64,000 nucleotides of DNA from an uncultured Pseudomonadota bacterium (lineage in GTDB: Bacteria > Pseudomonadota > Alphaproteobacteria > RF32 > CAG-239), in contig CASDYX010000002.1 of the NCBI GenBank assembly GCA_949286215.1, positions 37,625-101,624 of the forward strand, read 5' to 3'. Under the pieces are notes generated by a model. The model worked only from the letters and a program-made list of their open reading frames with translations. It did not search any database and was not told where the DNA came from. Within the stretch, counting starts at the first letter, position 1, and the number at the start of each line of letters is the position of its first letter. This document shows positions 42,518 through 51,643 of the stretch, one piece after another. The translations under genes were made by a program, and so were the position numbers.

Positions 42518-43969
42518 TTATCCTACACTTCCTTCTAGACTAATGTTTATTAATTTTGCTGCCTCGATGGCAAATTCCATCGGCAGATGTTGCATGACTT
42601 CTTTGCAGAAGCCGTTTACTATCAAGCTCACGGCATCTTCTTCGCTGATGCCCCTTTGCAGACAGTAGAAAAGTTGTTCATCACTGATTTTTGAGGTGGT
42701 GGCCTCATGCTCAATCACAGCTCCTTTATTGCGATTTTCAATATAAGGAACCGTGTGCGAACCACAGTTTTTGCCAATGAGCAAGCTATCGCACTGAGAA
42801 TAATTTCTGGCACCGCTTGCTTTGGGCGAAACACGAACCAAACCACGATAAGTTTGATTAGAGAATCCGGCAGAAATACCCTTAGAAATTATCTTAGAGG
42901 TGGTGTTTTTGCCGATATGAATCATCTTAGTACCGGTGTCGGCTTGCTGGTGATTATTGGTGATGGCAACGGAGTAAAACTCACCAACCGAATTGTCGCC
43001 TTGCAAAACGCAAGACGGATATTTCCAAGTAACCGCCGAACCGGTTTCAACCTGCGTCCATGAAATTTTGGAATTAACGCCGCGGCAAGCCGCACGCTTG
43101 GTCACAAAGTTATAAACCCCGCCTTTGCCGTCTTTGTCGCCGGGATACCAGTTTTGAACCGTGGAATATTTTACTTCGGCATTGTTTAGAACCACAATCT
43201 CAACAATTGCGGCATGGAGCTGGTTTTCATCTCTTTGCGGAGCGGTACAGCCTTCCAGATAAGACACATAACTATCATCTTCGGCTATAATCAAAGTACG
43301 CTCAAACTGGCCGGTGTTTTTGGCATTTATGCGAAAATAGGTGGAGAGTTCCATCGGGCATCTTACGCCTTTGGGAATATACACAAAAGAGCCATCCGTA
43401 AACACCGCCGAATTGAGGCAAGCAAAGAAATTATCCGTATAAGGCACGACTGAGCCCAAGTATTTTTGCACTAAATCGGGATGCTCGCGTACAGCCTCGG
43501 AAATGGAGCAGAAAATAACACCTTGTTCAGCTAATTTAGCACGATAAGTTGTGGCAACCGACACACTGTCAAAAACCGCATCCACCGCAACAACGCCGGC
43601 CAGAGCCTCTTGCTCCTTGAGTGGGATACCAAGTTTTTCATAGGTTTTGAGCAATTCCGAATCGACCTCATCCAAGCTCTTGGGAGCAACCTTTTGTTTT
43701 GGGGCGGAATAGTAATAGAGGCTTTGATAATCTATCTTATCATAACTCAATTTTGCCCAAGTCGGCTCAGTCATCGTCTGCCAAAACTCAAAGGCTTTTA
43801 AGCGCCAATCCAAGAGCCATTCGGGTTCTTGTTTTTTGGCGGAGATGAGCTTGATTATCTCTGTATTTAAGCCCATAGGAGCCGTGTCGGCGTCAATGTC
43901 CGTTACAAAGCCATATTTATATTTATCCCCGCTCTCGTCTATGATTTGCGGTTGATCCTTGGTGCTCAT
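42518..43969 (-). CDS. sufB: Fe-S assembly scaffold protein SufB
   Basis: A 483-aa core scaffold subunit on which clusters are built. Conserved stretches include [57 protein letters not shown], and [19 protein letters not shown] with the Cys used in cluster assembly. [17 protein letters not shown] closes the core. ATG 43969 is chosen; an upstream in-frame TTG (44014) lacks a ribosome site. First gene of the operon. No IscR/RirA/SufR-type regulator gene precedes it; the neighbour upstream is divergent. Confidence 0.95.
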   Translation of the reverse strand: MSTKDQPQIIDESGDKYKYGFVTDIDADTAPMGLNTEIIKLISAKKQEPEWLLDWRLKAFEFWQTMTEPTWAKLSYDKIDYQSLYYYSAPKQKVAPKSLDEVDSELLKTYEKLGIPLKEQEALAGVVAVDAVFDSVSVATTYRAKLAEQGVIFCSISEAVREHPDLVQKYLGSVVPYTDNFFACLNSAVFTDGSFVYIPKGVRCPMELSTYFRINAKNTGQFERTLIIAEDDSYVSYLEGCTAPQRDENQLHAAIVEIVVLNNAEVKYSTVQNWYPGDKDGKGGVYNFVTKRAACRGVNSKISWTQVETGSAVTWKYPSCVLQGDNSVGEFYSVAITNNHQQADTGTKMIHIGKNTTSKIISKGISAGFSNQTYRGLVRVSPKASGARNYSQCDSLLIGKNCGSHTVPYIENRNKGAVIEHEATTSKISDEQLFYCLQRGISEEDAVSLIVNGFCKEVMQHLPMEFAIEAAKLINISLEGSVG

Positions 43970-44154
43970 GACTGTTTTATTCTCTTTTGTTTTTTTCGCG
44001 TTGGTTATAAACAAGGAGTGTTAATTTCTTGTAAATTCTCATAAGTTCGTCTTCAACTTAGGGATTTTTGAAAAAAAATGCAACCTCTATTTAAACAAAT
44101 ATTTAGTTTTTGAGGTTAGAATCTGATTATTCCACAACCTTTAAGGATTGCGCC

Positions 44155-45180
44155 ATGATTTATGTTTTGATTATTTGTGTGCTTGAGCTCGGATATATTC
44201 TCTTTTTGGCTCACAAAAACCGAATCTTAAAGAAAAATATCAAAGAACTCTTGCAAGAAAATGATAAACAAACCTCTATTCAGGCGCCAAGCCTTAGTGA
44301 TATGTATTTTAAGGTTGATAGAGATATGCTCATTACTTTTGTTAATGAGGCTACTCTTAAAACCACCGGCTTTAATGAAGAAGAGCTCTTAAACCAGCCT
44401 TTATTCGGTACTTTGCTTGAAAATAACGATGCAAACCAGAAAATGATGTTTTCAACACTGGCAAAAGTCGGTAAAACCCAAGCAACAGTGAACAGCGACC
44501 TTATCATTTTGCACAAAGACGGCAAAAAACAACTCACACGCTGCAGATATCGCCCATTGCTGAACGAAATTTTGGCTTGCGAAGGAATGAGCCTGATGTG
44601 CAAAGACTACAGCCTGCCCGAAGTTTTGCAAGAAAAGCTCAAAATTTATCAAAAGCGCGATATTTTGCTCACGGCTGATATTTTGAACGAAGAAGCCTTT
44701 ATGGAGCGTTTTGAACACGATGCCAAACTCGCCAAACGTTATAATCAGGATTTTTGCTTGGTGGTGGTTGAGTTGTGCGATATTTATGACTTTATCAATA
44801 AAGGTATCAACTTTGAAACCGGCGATAAAATGCTTAAAAACGTGGCAGAAATTTGTCTGCAAGAAACAAAAGAGAATCGTTGGGTCGGGCGGTTTGATAA
44901 AACCAAATTCGGCATTGTCTTAAACAAAACCGTCCGTAATGAGGCTCTCAATTTGAGCCAAAATTTAAGTGAGCATATCATCAAATGTATTCGCAGCCTC
45001 GGCGTTGATGAGTATAACGCCGAAATGTTTGTTATCTCTTACACCAACCGCAAAGACTATAACGACAGCGCAGATTTTATGCTCTCACGGGTGAGAAAAC
45101 ATATTGAATTAGCTTTGCGGACACGTAAATACGGGATTATCTCTTCAGACTCAAGACTTATCAAACCTTTAGGTCTGTAA
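44155..45180 (+). CDS. PAS and degenerate GGDEF domain membrane protein
   Basis: A 341-aa protein: one N-terminal transmembrane helix (about 2-20), a PAS domain (about 45-165, LSDMYFKVDRDMLITFVNEATLKTTGFNEEELLNQPLFG), then a GGDEF-fold domain (about 185-330). The GGDEF spine is visible (ILTADILNEEAF, DFCLVVVELCDIYDFINKGINFETGDKMLKNVAEI), but the catalytic motif RYGGDEF is RFDKTKFGIVL. It cannot make c-di-GMP by the usual chemistry. It may bind a nucleotide or partner. ATG 44155 has AAGGA upstream. Divergent from the suf operon. Confidence 0.85.
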   Translation: MIYVLIICVLELGYILFLAHKNRILKKNIKELLQENDKQTSIQAPSLSDMYFKVDRDMLITFVNEATLKTTGFNEEELLNQPLFGTLLENNDANQKMMFSTLAKVGKTQATVNSDLIILHKDGKKQLTRCRYRPLLNEILACEGMSLMCKDYSLPEVLQEKLKIYQKRDILLTADILNEEAFMERFEHDAKLAKRYNQDFCLVVVELCDIYDFINKGINFETGDKMLKNVAEICLQETKENRWVGRFDKTKFGIVLNKTVRNEALNLSQNLSEHIIKCIRSLGVDEYNAEMFVISYTNRKDYNDSADFMLSRVRKHIELALRTRKYGIISSDSRLIKPLGL

Positions 45181-45248
45181 AACTTGCTAACAAAATATTA
45201 AATTATTCACGCTAAACTCTAGGTAAAGTTAACTTTTAGAGGCGCTCT

Positions 45249-46187
45249 GTGTGTAAACAAAGCAAAATATTGTGTATCTTATCGGTCGTGTTGTGGCTGG
45301 TGTCCGGATGTTCTTATGACTCGGGACGGGTACGTTTGCTTAATTGGAACTGGTTTGGAACGCCTGACAGCGTTACCGTGCAGAAAGGCGATACCTTATA
45401 CAGTATCTCGCGCAGATATAATGTGCCGTTGCGTGATTTGATTGAAATTAACCACCTTACCCCGCCTTATACCTTGAATATCGGTCGTGTCTTGCGTTTG
45501 CCGACAGCCAAATTTCATATTGTTGAAAAAGGTGATACGCTCTACAGCATTTCGCGTCGATACAGTGTTGATGTTACAACACTCAGCCGCGTGAACAATC
45601 TGCAAGCGCCTTATACTTTAGCAATCGGGCAAAGATTGGCCTTGCCGGGGAGTGTCAGCAACGACACTGAGACAACTTCGTCAACCTCTACAGCTAAAAA
45701 ATCAAGTAGTTTTTCTTTTTGGAAAAAGTCAACCTCAACCACAAAGACAACCACTAAAAAGACAACAACAAGCACAAAAAAATCTACCCCGAAAAAAGTT
45801 ACAACTTATCGCAAGAGCAAATTTGCTTGGCCGTTAAAGGGCAAAATCATCTCGCCTTACGGCACAATCGGCAAAGGTCGCAACAATGACGGCATCAACA
45901 TTAAAGCCAAGCTCGGCGAAGCGGTTAAGGCTGCCGATGCCGGAACGGTGGCATACGCCGGAAACGAACTCAAAGGCTTTGGCAACCTCATCCTTATCAA
46001 GCATAATGACGGCTGGATTACCGCTTATGCCCATAATGACAGGCTGTTTGTGAAAAAAGGTCAAAAAGTACGCAAGGGCGAAAAAATTGCCGCGGCCGGC
46101 TCTACCGGCGGAGTTAATACACCTCAGCTCCATTTTGAAATTCGCTCCGGCACCAAAGCCCTTAACCCGATGAACTATTTGCCGTAA
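45249..46187 (+). CDS. nlpD: LysM/M23 lipoprotein, NlpD-like amidase activator
   Basis: A 312-aa protein. The lipoprotein signal ends LWLVSGC. Two LysM domains bind peptidoglycan (VTVQKGDTLYSISRRYNVP and FHIVEKGDTLYSISRRYSVD). A Ser/Thr/Lys linker follows, then an M23 domain close to E. coli NlpD (TVAYAGNELKGFGNLILIKHNDGW, AYAHND, GSTGGVNTPQLHFEIR, LNPMNYLP). The zinc-binding HxGxD is replaced by NNDGIN, so it should activate amidases rather than cut cell wall. The start is GTG 45249 after AGAGG. Confidence 0.9.
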   Translation: MCKQSKILCILSVVLWLVSGCSYDSGRVRLLNWNWFGTPDSVTVQKGDTLYSISRRYNVPLRDLIEINHLTPPYTLNIGRVLRLPTAKFHIVEKGDTLYSISRRYSVDVTTLSRVNNLQAPYTLAIGQRLALPGSVSNDTETTSSTSTAKKSSSFSFWKKSTSTTKTTTKKTTTSTKKSTPKKVTTYRKSKFAWPLKGKIISPYGTIGKGRNNDGINIKAKLGEAVKAADAGTVAYAGNELKGFGNLILIKHNDGWITAYAHNDRLFVKKGQKVRKGEKIAAAGSTGGVNTPQLHFEIRSGTKALNPMNYLP

Positions 46188-46207
46188 TTTGTTATGTTTT
46201 CTTGTAA

Positions 46208-46238
46208 AAAAATCCCCGTTTTGACGGGGACTTTTTTG
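46208..46238 (+). terminator. Terminator of nlpD (hairpin shared with convergent gene)
   Basis: TCCCCGT, loop TTTG, ACGGGGA, followed by CTTTTTT; an A run precedes it, so it can act on both strands. Confidence 0.85.
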
Positions 46239-46253
46239 CTGTTGAAGTGGGAA

Positions 46254-47870
46254 TTAATATTTAACTACCGGACGAACGTAATAATTGGAGTAGTCCTTAT
46301 TGAAGTTGCCACTACTACCGACACTCATACGTAATAGCCACGCACCTTTACTATTGCCCTCTGTGGAGGACCAATAATAATTTGGATACACTGTTATTGC
46401 ATTCACTTTCTGCAAAGATTTATTTACAGCTGAATCATTATTATATAAAGTTTGAAGTTCCTTCAGACTTGGTAAGAACCATTGTCCTGCCCCATATTTA
46501 TTCTGGTAAACCGTGCTAGGTTGATAACTGGCACAATATTCAGCCGCCGGATACTTTCCTGATGATTGGCTATAAGCAATAATCGCCGCCGTATTTTGCT
46601 TACCATTTGTTGAACACGAAAACGGTTCACTACAATTCCCTAGAGCTGGAATATCTATCGTCTCTGTTGACCAATACAATCTCGTTTGATCTAACGCTAC
46701 TGCCAAACGATTTTCGACATCAAATACTACACCTATAGGCGATTTATTAGGATCTAATTTATTCACATCATCTGCACAAGTACCATCGCCATACAAAATA
46801 TCACCTACGTACTGACAAGTACGAGACTTAATTGCCTGCACACACGAATTTCCCGATTTTTCATAACCGGAATTACAACTCCAAGATTGGATTTTAGATT
46901 TACAATCTGAAAAAGATGAGCACGTTGCATTAGCTGGGCAAGAGCTAATTATCGCTGTTCTTAAATCACAAGGATTAACGCAAGAATTACCGGATTTAAC
47001 AAAACCTGACTTACAGCTCCAAGACTGAACTTTTGACTTACAATCCGCAAAATAAGTGCAGTTTGCATTCGCCGGACATGAGGCAATTACGGCAGTTCTA
47101 TTACGACAGTTATCTGTATAAGCCTTTTCACATTTTGATGAGCAACAGTCAAAATATTTTTCACAGCCATACGGTGTTGCAACACTTGTTTTCAAATGAC
47201 AGCAATCCGTATAAGGGGTTTTACAAACACTGTTACAAGGAGATGCATAATACGTTTCACATCCGTATGGCGTACTTACCGAAGATGGGCAGACGCAAGT
47301 TGCATATCTTGTACCGCTATCATCCGTGCAAGAACTTCCCTTTATTTGCGGGTCATTACACGATGCATAAGGATAAGTTTTAGTATCACAATAGCAACGA
47401 TATTTGCCGCCACAAGTATCTGAGCTTAGTTTTTTTGGGCTTGCACATTGTGAAGATGTATATTTATAGGTCGCATCACAACATCTGTCATAGATTTTAT
47501 CATTATAAGGGCAAGCACTATTAAATAAACCAGACGCGCAAGAGGTTATGGAATATCCCAGACGTTTACAACTTTCACCCGATGGGTCTGAGAAGTCATT
47601 ATTCTTGGCGTCATCATTACCAAAGTCAGCCCCTTGGTCGCTCACAATAAAGTGAACCCCTGCCGTCTGATAGTTTACACGATAAGGCAAGCCTATCTCT
47701 AGGCTTGCCCCTGACAAAGATTCAAAAGTTTGGTTTAGACTGGTTCTTACGAAGTGCGTGTATTGTGAAGGCACTCCCAATTGATTATCTGAAATAAAAT
47801 TATTTTCACTCACGCCGCCTATTGCAGTAAGCGCAAGCATCGATACTCCTATCGCAAGTTGCTTTCTCAT
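46254..47870 (-). CDS. Cysteine-rich surface protein with C-terminal DUF1566/Lcl-like domain
   Basis: 538 aa, N-terminal hydrophobic segment (KQLAIGVSMLALTAIGGV) as probable signal peptide. Residues about 100-345 carry some 40 Cys in short repeated modules, e.g. CDATYKYTSSQC, STPYGCETYYAS, ATPYGCEKYFDCC. A longer duplicated unit has RTAVIASCPANANC and RTAIISSCPANATC, each ending KSGNSCV. The C-terminal domain has WFLPSLKELQTLYNN, YYWSSTEGN and RPVVKY, the pattern of DUF1566/Lcl C-terminal domains. It needs periplasmic disulfide formation. Probable surface adhesin; the role is inferred. A strong promoter lies at 47907-47935. Confidence 0.82.
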   Translation of the reverse strand: MRKQLAIGVSMLALTAIGGVSENNFISDNQLGVPSQYTHFVRTSLNQTFESLSGASLEIGLPYRVNYQTAGVHFIVSDQGADFGNDDAKNNDFSDPSGESCKRLGYSITSCASGLFNSACPYNDKIYDRCCDATYKYTSSQCASPKKLSSDTCGGKYRCYCDTKTYPYASCNDPQIKGSSCTDDSGTRYATCVCPSSVSTPYGCETYYASPCNSVCKTPYTDCCHLKTSVATPYGCEKYFDCCSSKCEKAYTDNCRNRTAVIASCPANANCTYFADCKSKVQSWSCKSGFVKSGNSCVNPCDLRTAIISSCPANATCSSFSDCKSKIQSWSCNSGYEKSGNSCVQAIKSRTCQYVGDILYGDGTCADDVNKLDPNKSPIGVVFDVENRLAVALDQTRLYWSTETIDIPALGNCSEPFSCSTNGKQNTAAIIAYSQSSGKYPAAEYCASYQPSTVYQNKYGAGQWFLPSLKELQTLYNNDSAVNKSLQKVNAITVYPNYYWSSTEGNSKGAWLLRMSVGSSGNFNKDYSNYYVRPVVKY

Positions 47871-47906
47871 AATACACCTCTTTATAACTGAACTTTGTCA
47901 TGTTAT

Positions 47907-47935
47907 AATTTAGCATACTTGAAAGCATTTGTCAA
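47907..47935 (-). promoter_or_regulatory. Promoter of Cys-rich surface protein gene
   Basis: On the minus strand consensus TTGACA (47935-47930), a 17-base spacer, TAAATT (47912-47907). GAGGTG lies before the ATG. Confidence 0.7.
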
Positions 47936-48048
47936 ATAGATTTACTCTAAGTTTTTTATTTTGGCTAAAGGATGCATAACTAGCGCTCTTATACTGTGCG
48001 GATGCATTACCAAATGTAAAAAATTGTTAAATCAATGCATTTTTAGTG

Positions 48049-48076
48049 TTGTTTAGCGAAAAGTTTGGTGTATATT
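48049..48076 (+). promoter_or_regulatory. Promoter of yajC-secD-secF
   Basis: TTGTTT (48049-48054), a 16-base spacer, TATATT (48071-48076), 34 bases before ATG 48110. Confidence 0.6.
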
Positions 48077-48109
48077 CTTGGCAGTTAATAATTTAATATG
48101 GAGAAAAAT

Positions 48110-48478
48110 ATGTTTATCAGTGAAGCCATGGCTCAAGCCGCTAATACGGCCACTACCGCTCAACAAGGCTCCCTTTCGGGAACTTTGATTCAGTTGGGAC
48201 TCATCTTCCTCATTTTTTATGTTATCTTAATCAGACCGCAACAAAAAAGAATGAAAGAACATGATGCTTTGCTCGCCTCAATTAAAAAAGGCGATAGAAT
48301 TATCACCGGCGGCGGTATTTACGGCAAAGTCGTTAAAGCAGATGATACACCGGAATTGGTGGTTGAAATTGCTGACGGCGTCAACATCACGATAAATCGT
48401 ATGACCGTACGCGACGTAGTTAACCCTATGGATAACGTACCGGCTAACTCTAATAAAAAAGCTAAATCTAAAAAATAA
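48110..48478 (+). CDS. yajC: Preprotein translocase subunit YajC
   Basis: A 122-aa inner-membrane protein of the SecDF-YajC complex. One transmembrane helix (about 29-49, LIQLGLIFLIFYVILIRPQQ) is followed by the conserved RPQQKRMKEHDALLASIKKGDRIITGGGIYGKVV. ATG 48110 is chosen because the ATG at 48098 overlaps the ribosome site GGAG. First gene of the unit; secD follows after 14 bp. Confidence 0.94.
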   Translation: MFISEAMAQAANTATTAQQGSLSGTLIQLGLIFLIFYVILIRPQQKRMKEHDALLASIKKGDRIITGGGIYGKVVKADDTPELVVEIADGVNITINRMTVRDVVNPMDNVPANSNKKAKSKK

Positions 48479-48492
48479 ACTCGGGGAATGTT

Positions 48493-50034
48493 ATGTATAA
48501 ATTATCTCGTTCGCGAATTCTTATCATTTTAGGAATTTGTTTGTTGGGAATTTTCTTTGCTATTCCTAACATGCTGAGCGATACCTCAAGACTACCGAAA
48601 TGGTGGCAACCGGTTAACCTCGGCTTAGACTTGCAAGGCGGTTCAAACCTCTTGCTCGAAGTTAAGATGGACGATGTCTTGAAAGAAAGAATGTCAACAA
48701 TCGAAGATTCCGTTCGTCAAGTTTTAAGAGAAAGCAAAATTCGCTATCAAAACCTCAAAGCCGGTAGTGAAGATGTCAGAGTAAAAATCGAGAATCCGAA
48801 TTCTCGCACTCAAGCTATCTCCAAATTTGCAAAAGTTGATGACGGACTTGAAGTGTCTGAAGACGGCGACACTGTTGTGATTAAATACAGCGATGTTGCT
48901 CTCAACCAACTCAAAGCAAAAGTTGTTGACCAATCTATTGAGATTGTTCGTCGTCGTATTGATGAACTCGGCACCAAAGAGCCTGTCATTCAAAGACAAG
49001 GCAGCGATAGAATCGTCGTTCAACTGCCGGGATTGCAAAACCCCGAATATGTTAAAACATTGCTCGGAAAAACCGCAAAACTTTCTTTCCACATGGTTGA
49101 CAGTCGTTCAAGCGCAATGGATGCCAGAAGAGGAAAGCTCAGCACAAGCTCTCGCTTGATTAAAGGTTCCGAAGGTGAAAGCTATGTTATTAGCCGTAAA
49201 CCTGTTGTCGGAGGCGAAAATTTGATTGACGCTCAAGCCTCTTTCCAAGACGGAATGCCGGTGGTCAGCTTTAAGTTCAACTCTTTGGGCGGCAAAAAAT
49301 TCGGTGAAGCAACATCGGATAATGTCGGCGAAAGATTGGCAATTGTTTTGGATAACGAAGTGATTTCCGCTCCGGTTATCAATGGTCCGATTGTAGGCGG
49401 AAGCGGTATTATCAGCGGTAACTTTACGGTAAAATCAGCTAACGATTTGGCCTTATTGCTGCGCTCCGGTGCTTTGCCTGCGCCGTTGGAAGTTTTGGAA
49501 GAAAGAACGGTTGGTGCCGGTTTGGGTGCAGACTCAATCCGTGAAGGCGTATTTGCCTCAGTCATCGGATTAATCGCCGTTGTTGTCTTTATGATTGCCG
49601 CATACGGCTTGTTTGGTTTGTTCACCACAATCACCGTATTTATGAACTTGTTCTTGATGCTCGGTGTGTTAAGCCTTATCGGCGCAACGCTTACCCTACC
49701 CGGTATTGCCGGTATTATCCTGACAATTGGTATGGCTGTTGATGCAAACGTTCTTATTTTTGAACGTATGAGAGAAGAAGTTAAACACGGACGCTCAACA
49801 AAAGATGCCGCCGAAGCCGGATTTAACGAAGCTTGGTCCACAATCGTTGACTCAAACTTGACAACCTTAGTAGCAGCACTCGTCTTGTTCTACTTCGGTT
49901 CCGGTCCGGTTCGCGGATTTGCCGTTACTTTGGCTATCGGTATCGCAACTTCCATGTTTACGTCAGTTACGGTTACAAGATTGATTATCGCATCTTGGAT
50001 TGCCAAATATAAACCTACCAAACTGCCAATTTAA
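48493..50034 (+). CDS. secD: Protein translocase subunit SecD
   Basis: A 513-aa RND-family membrane protein that uses the proton gradient to pull preproteins through SecYEG. An N-terminal helix is followed by LGLDLQGGSNLLLEV, a large periplasmic domain (P1), then five helices with TVGAGLGADSIREG, GMAVDANVLIFERMREE and SNLTTLVAALVLFYFGSGPVRGFAVTLAIG. The conserved Asp in VDANV is present. Length and features are normal for an alphaproteobacterial SecD separate from SecF. Confidence 0.97.
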   Translation: MYKLSRSRILIILGICLLGIFFAIPNMLSDTSRLPKWWQPVNLGLDLQGGSNLLLEVKMDDVLKERMSTIEDSVRQVLRESKIRYQNLKAGSEDVRVKIENPNSRTQAISKFAKVDDGLEVSEDGDTVVIKYSDVALNQLKAKVVDQSIEIVRRRIDELGTKEPVIQRQGSDRIVVQLPGLQNPEYVKTLLGKTAKLSFHMVDSRSSAMDARRGKLSTSSRLIKGSEGESYVISRKPVVGGENLIDAQASFQDGMPVVSFKFNSLGGKKFGEATSDNVGERLAIVLDNEVISAPVINGPIVGGSGIISGNFTVKSANDLALLLRSGALPAPLEVLEERTVGAGLGADSIREGVFASVIGLIAVVVFMIAAYGLFGLFTTITVFMNLFLMLGVLSLIGATLTLPGIAGIILTIGMAVDANVLIFERMREEVKHGRSTKDAAEAGFNEAWSTIVDSNLTTLVAALVLFYFGSGPVRGFAVTLAIGIATSMFTSVTVTRLIIASWIAKYKPTKLPI

Positions 50035-50048
50035 CAGGGGATTTGAAA

Positions 50049-50993
50049 ATGAGACTTTTTAGTTGGGTAACTAAAGATACCAATATTAATTTTATGGGAG
50101 CCAGAACTTTTACTTATGTCTTCTCAACAGTATTGTTTTTGCTCGCCATTGCTTGCATGACCTTCAAGGGGTTTAACTACGGAATCGACTTTTCCGGCGG
50201 TATTTTGATGGAAGTTAAGAGCTCTCAACAAATTAACCTTGAAGACATCAGAGAAAAGATTAATCAAGTTGATTTGGACGATGTTAACCTGCAAACAATC
50301 GGGGAAACAGGTACCGAATTTATGATTAGGGCTCAAGCCAAAGAACTAAACGAAAAAGAACAAATGGCTGCCGTTAACAAAATCAAACAGGTTTTGGGAA
50401 CCGATACATTTGAATTCCAAAGAGTGGAATTGGTCGGACCGCAAGTCGGTGATGAACTCAAAAAAGTCGGTGTGATTGCATCAATCATTGCCATGGTAGC
50501 GATTTCTTTGTACATCTGGTTTCGTTTTGAATGGCAATTTGCCTTGGGCGCATTTTTGGGCTTGGTTCACGACGTGGTGATTACGGTGGGCTTGTTGTCC
50601 TTATTTGATATGGATTTCAGCTTAACAACCGTAGCCGCCATTTTGACTCTGGCAGGCTATTCGGTGAACGATACGGTGGTAACCTATGACCGCATCAGAG
50701 AAAACTTGAGAAAGTTCAAAAAAATGCAGCAAATTGATTTGTTGAACAAGAGTATTAACGACATCTTTTCAAGAACAATTTTGACTGGTTTGACAACTTT
50801 CTTAGCGGCTCTGGCCTTGTTTGTTTTTGGCGGAGATACACTCAGAAGTTTCTCGTTCACAATCGTTTGGGGCGTAATTGTCGGAACATATTCTTCAATC
50901 TACGTTTCTACCGTGTTGCTCAATTTCTTTGACTTGAGAGCAACGATTGAAGCTCAGGAACATGTTGCCAACCCGTTTGGTAATGTTGACTAA
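50049..50993 (+). CDS. secF: Protein translocase subunit SecF
   Basis: A 314-aa partner of SecD. It contains GIDFSGGILMEV, a short periplasmic domain, and the C-terminal helices with VGPQVGDELKKVGV, GYSVNDTVVTYDRIRENLR and SRTILTGLTTFLAALALFVFGGDTLRSFSFTIVWGVIVGTYSS in segments. ATG 50049 follows GGGGATTTGAA; an in-frame TTG at 50043 is less likely. Last gene of the operon, with a terminator directly after. Confidence 0.97.
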   Translation: MRLFSWVTKDTNINFMGARTFTYVFSTVLFLLAIACMTFKGFNYGIDFSGGILMEVKSSQQINLEDIREKINQVDLDDVNLQTIGETGTEFMIRAQAKELNEKEQMAAVNKIKQVLGTDTFEFQRVELVGPQVGDELKKVGVIASIIAMVAISLYIWFRFEWQFALGAFLGLVHDVVITVGLLSLFDMDFSLTTVAAILTLAGYSVNDTVVTYDRIRENLRKFKKMQQIDLLNKSINDIFSRTILTGLTTFLAALALFVFGGDTLRSFSFTIVWGVIVGTYSSIYVSTVLLNFFDLRATIEAQEHVANPFGNVD

Positions 50994-50996
50994 ACA

Positions 50997-51030
50997 AAAA
51001 AAGAGCTCTTGCAAAAGAGCTCTTTTTTTT
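50997..51030 (+). terminator. Terminator of yajC-secD-secF
   Basis: AAAGAGCTCTT and AAGAGCTCTTT arms around GCA, followed by a run of T. Confidence 0.88.
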
Positions 51031-51187
51031 GCCTTTGTACGCTAGAGCTTAAATTAATTCCTTATTAACCAATTTATGCCATTCTAAATATGAAATACTT
51101 TTTTAGTTTATAGGTCTTTTATGGGGCTTGCAAATTAAAAAAACTTATGCTACATAAACGTTACGGAATAAAAATGGATGTTATATC

Positions 51188-51547
51188 ATGATTATTGATG
51201 GTAACAATAAAAAGCAGAGAAGTATTTTAACAAATAAATGCTTCTATCAAACGACCGCTCGTATCATGCGCGACTTTGAAGAAAAAGGCTATGCCAATTC
51301 CGCCGATGAAACCGCAAAGGTCATTTCGGCCTATCACGATGTGGTTAAAAAACGTACAAAAAACAATTTCAATCCCGATTATAACGCCGCTTTTCAAAGA
51401 ATTGACAATGCTATTGCCATGCTGGCCAATAAGGTCTTCTATGACTATGACAAGAAAAGCTACGATTATGCGTATAAGTCATTTGAAGAATTTGACCATA
51501 TTAACGCCATTGTCGGGCGGCAACATATGAAAAAAAATTCCGCTTAA
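51188..51547 (+). CDS. Small hypothetical protein
   Basis: A 119-aa charged, Tyr/Lys/Asn-rich helical protein (ITARIMRDFEEKGYANSADETAKVISAYHDVV region, then DYDKKSYDYAYKSFEEFDHI). No signal, membrane segment or family recognised. The ATG start is preceded by a weak site. It stands alone ahead of gpsA and has ordinary composition for the window. Confidence 0.6.
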   Translation: MIIDGNNKKQRSILTNKCFYQTTARIMRDFEEKGYANSADETAKVISAYHDVVKKRTKNNFNPDYNAAFQRIDNAIAMLANKVFYDYDKKSYDYAYKSFEEFDHINAIVGRQHMKKNSA

Positions 51548-51643
51548 ATCTTAGGCTGTGGGCAGATTGCGCTCACTCTTGCAAACTTAGAAAAGTTGCG
51601 CTAAACCTTGTTTAGATTAAAATAACTAAACAAGGATTTTGTT

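Noticed and set aside
43970..44154. Iron-regulator binding site before sufB
   Set aside because: No convincing palindrome or known RirA/IscR/Fur box could be recognised by eye.
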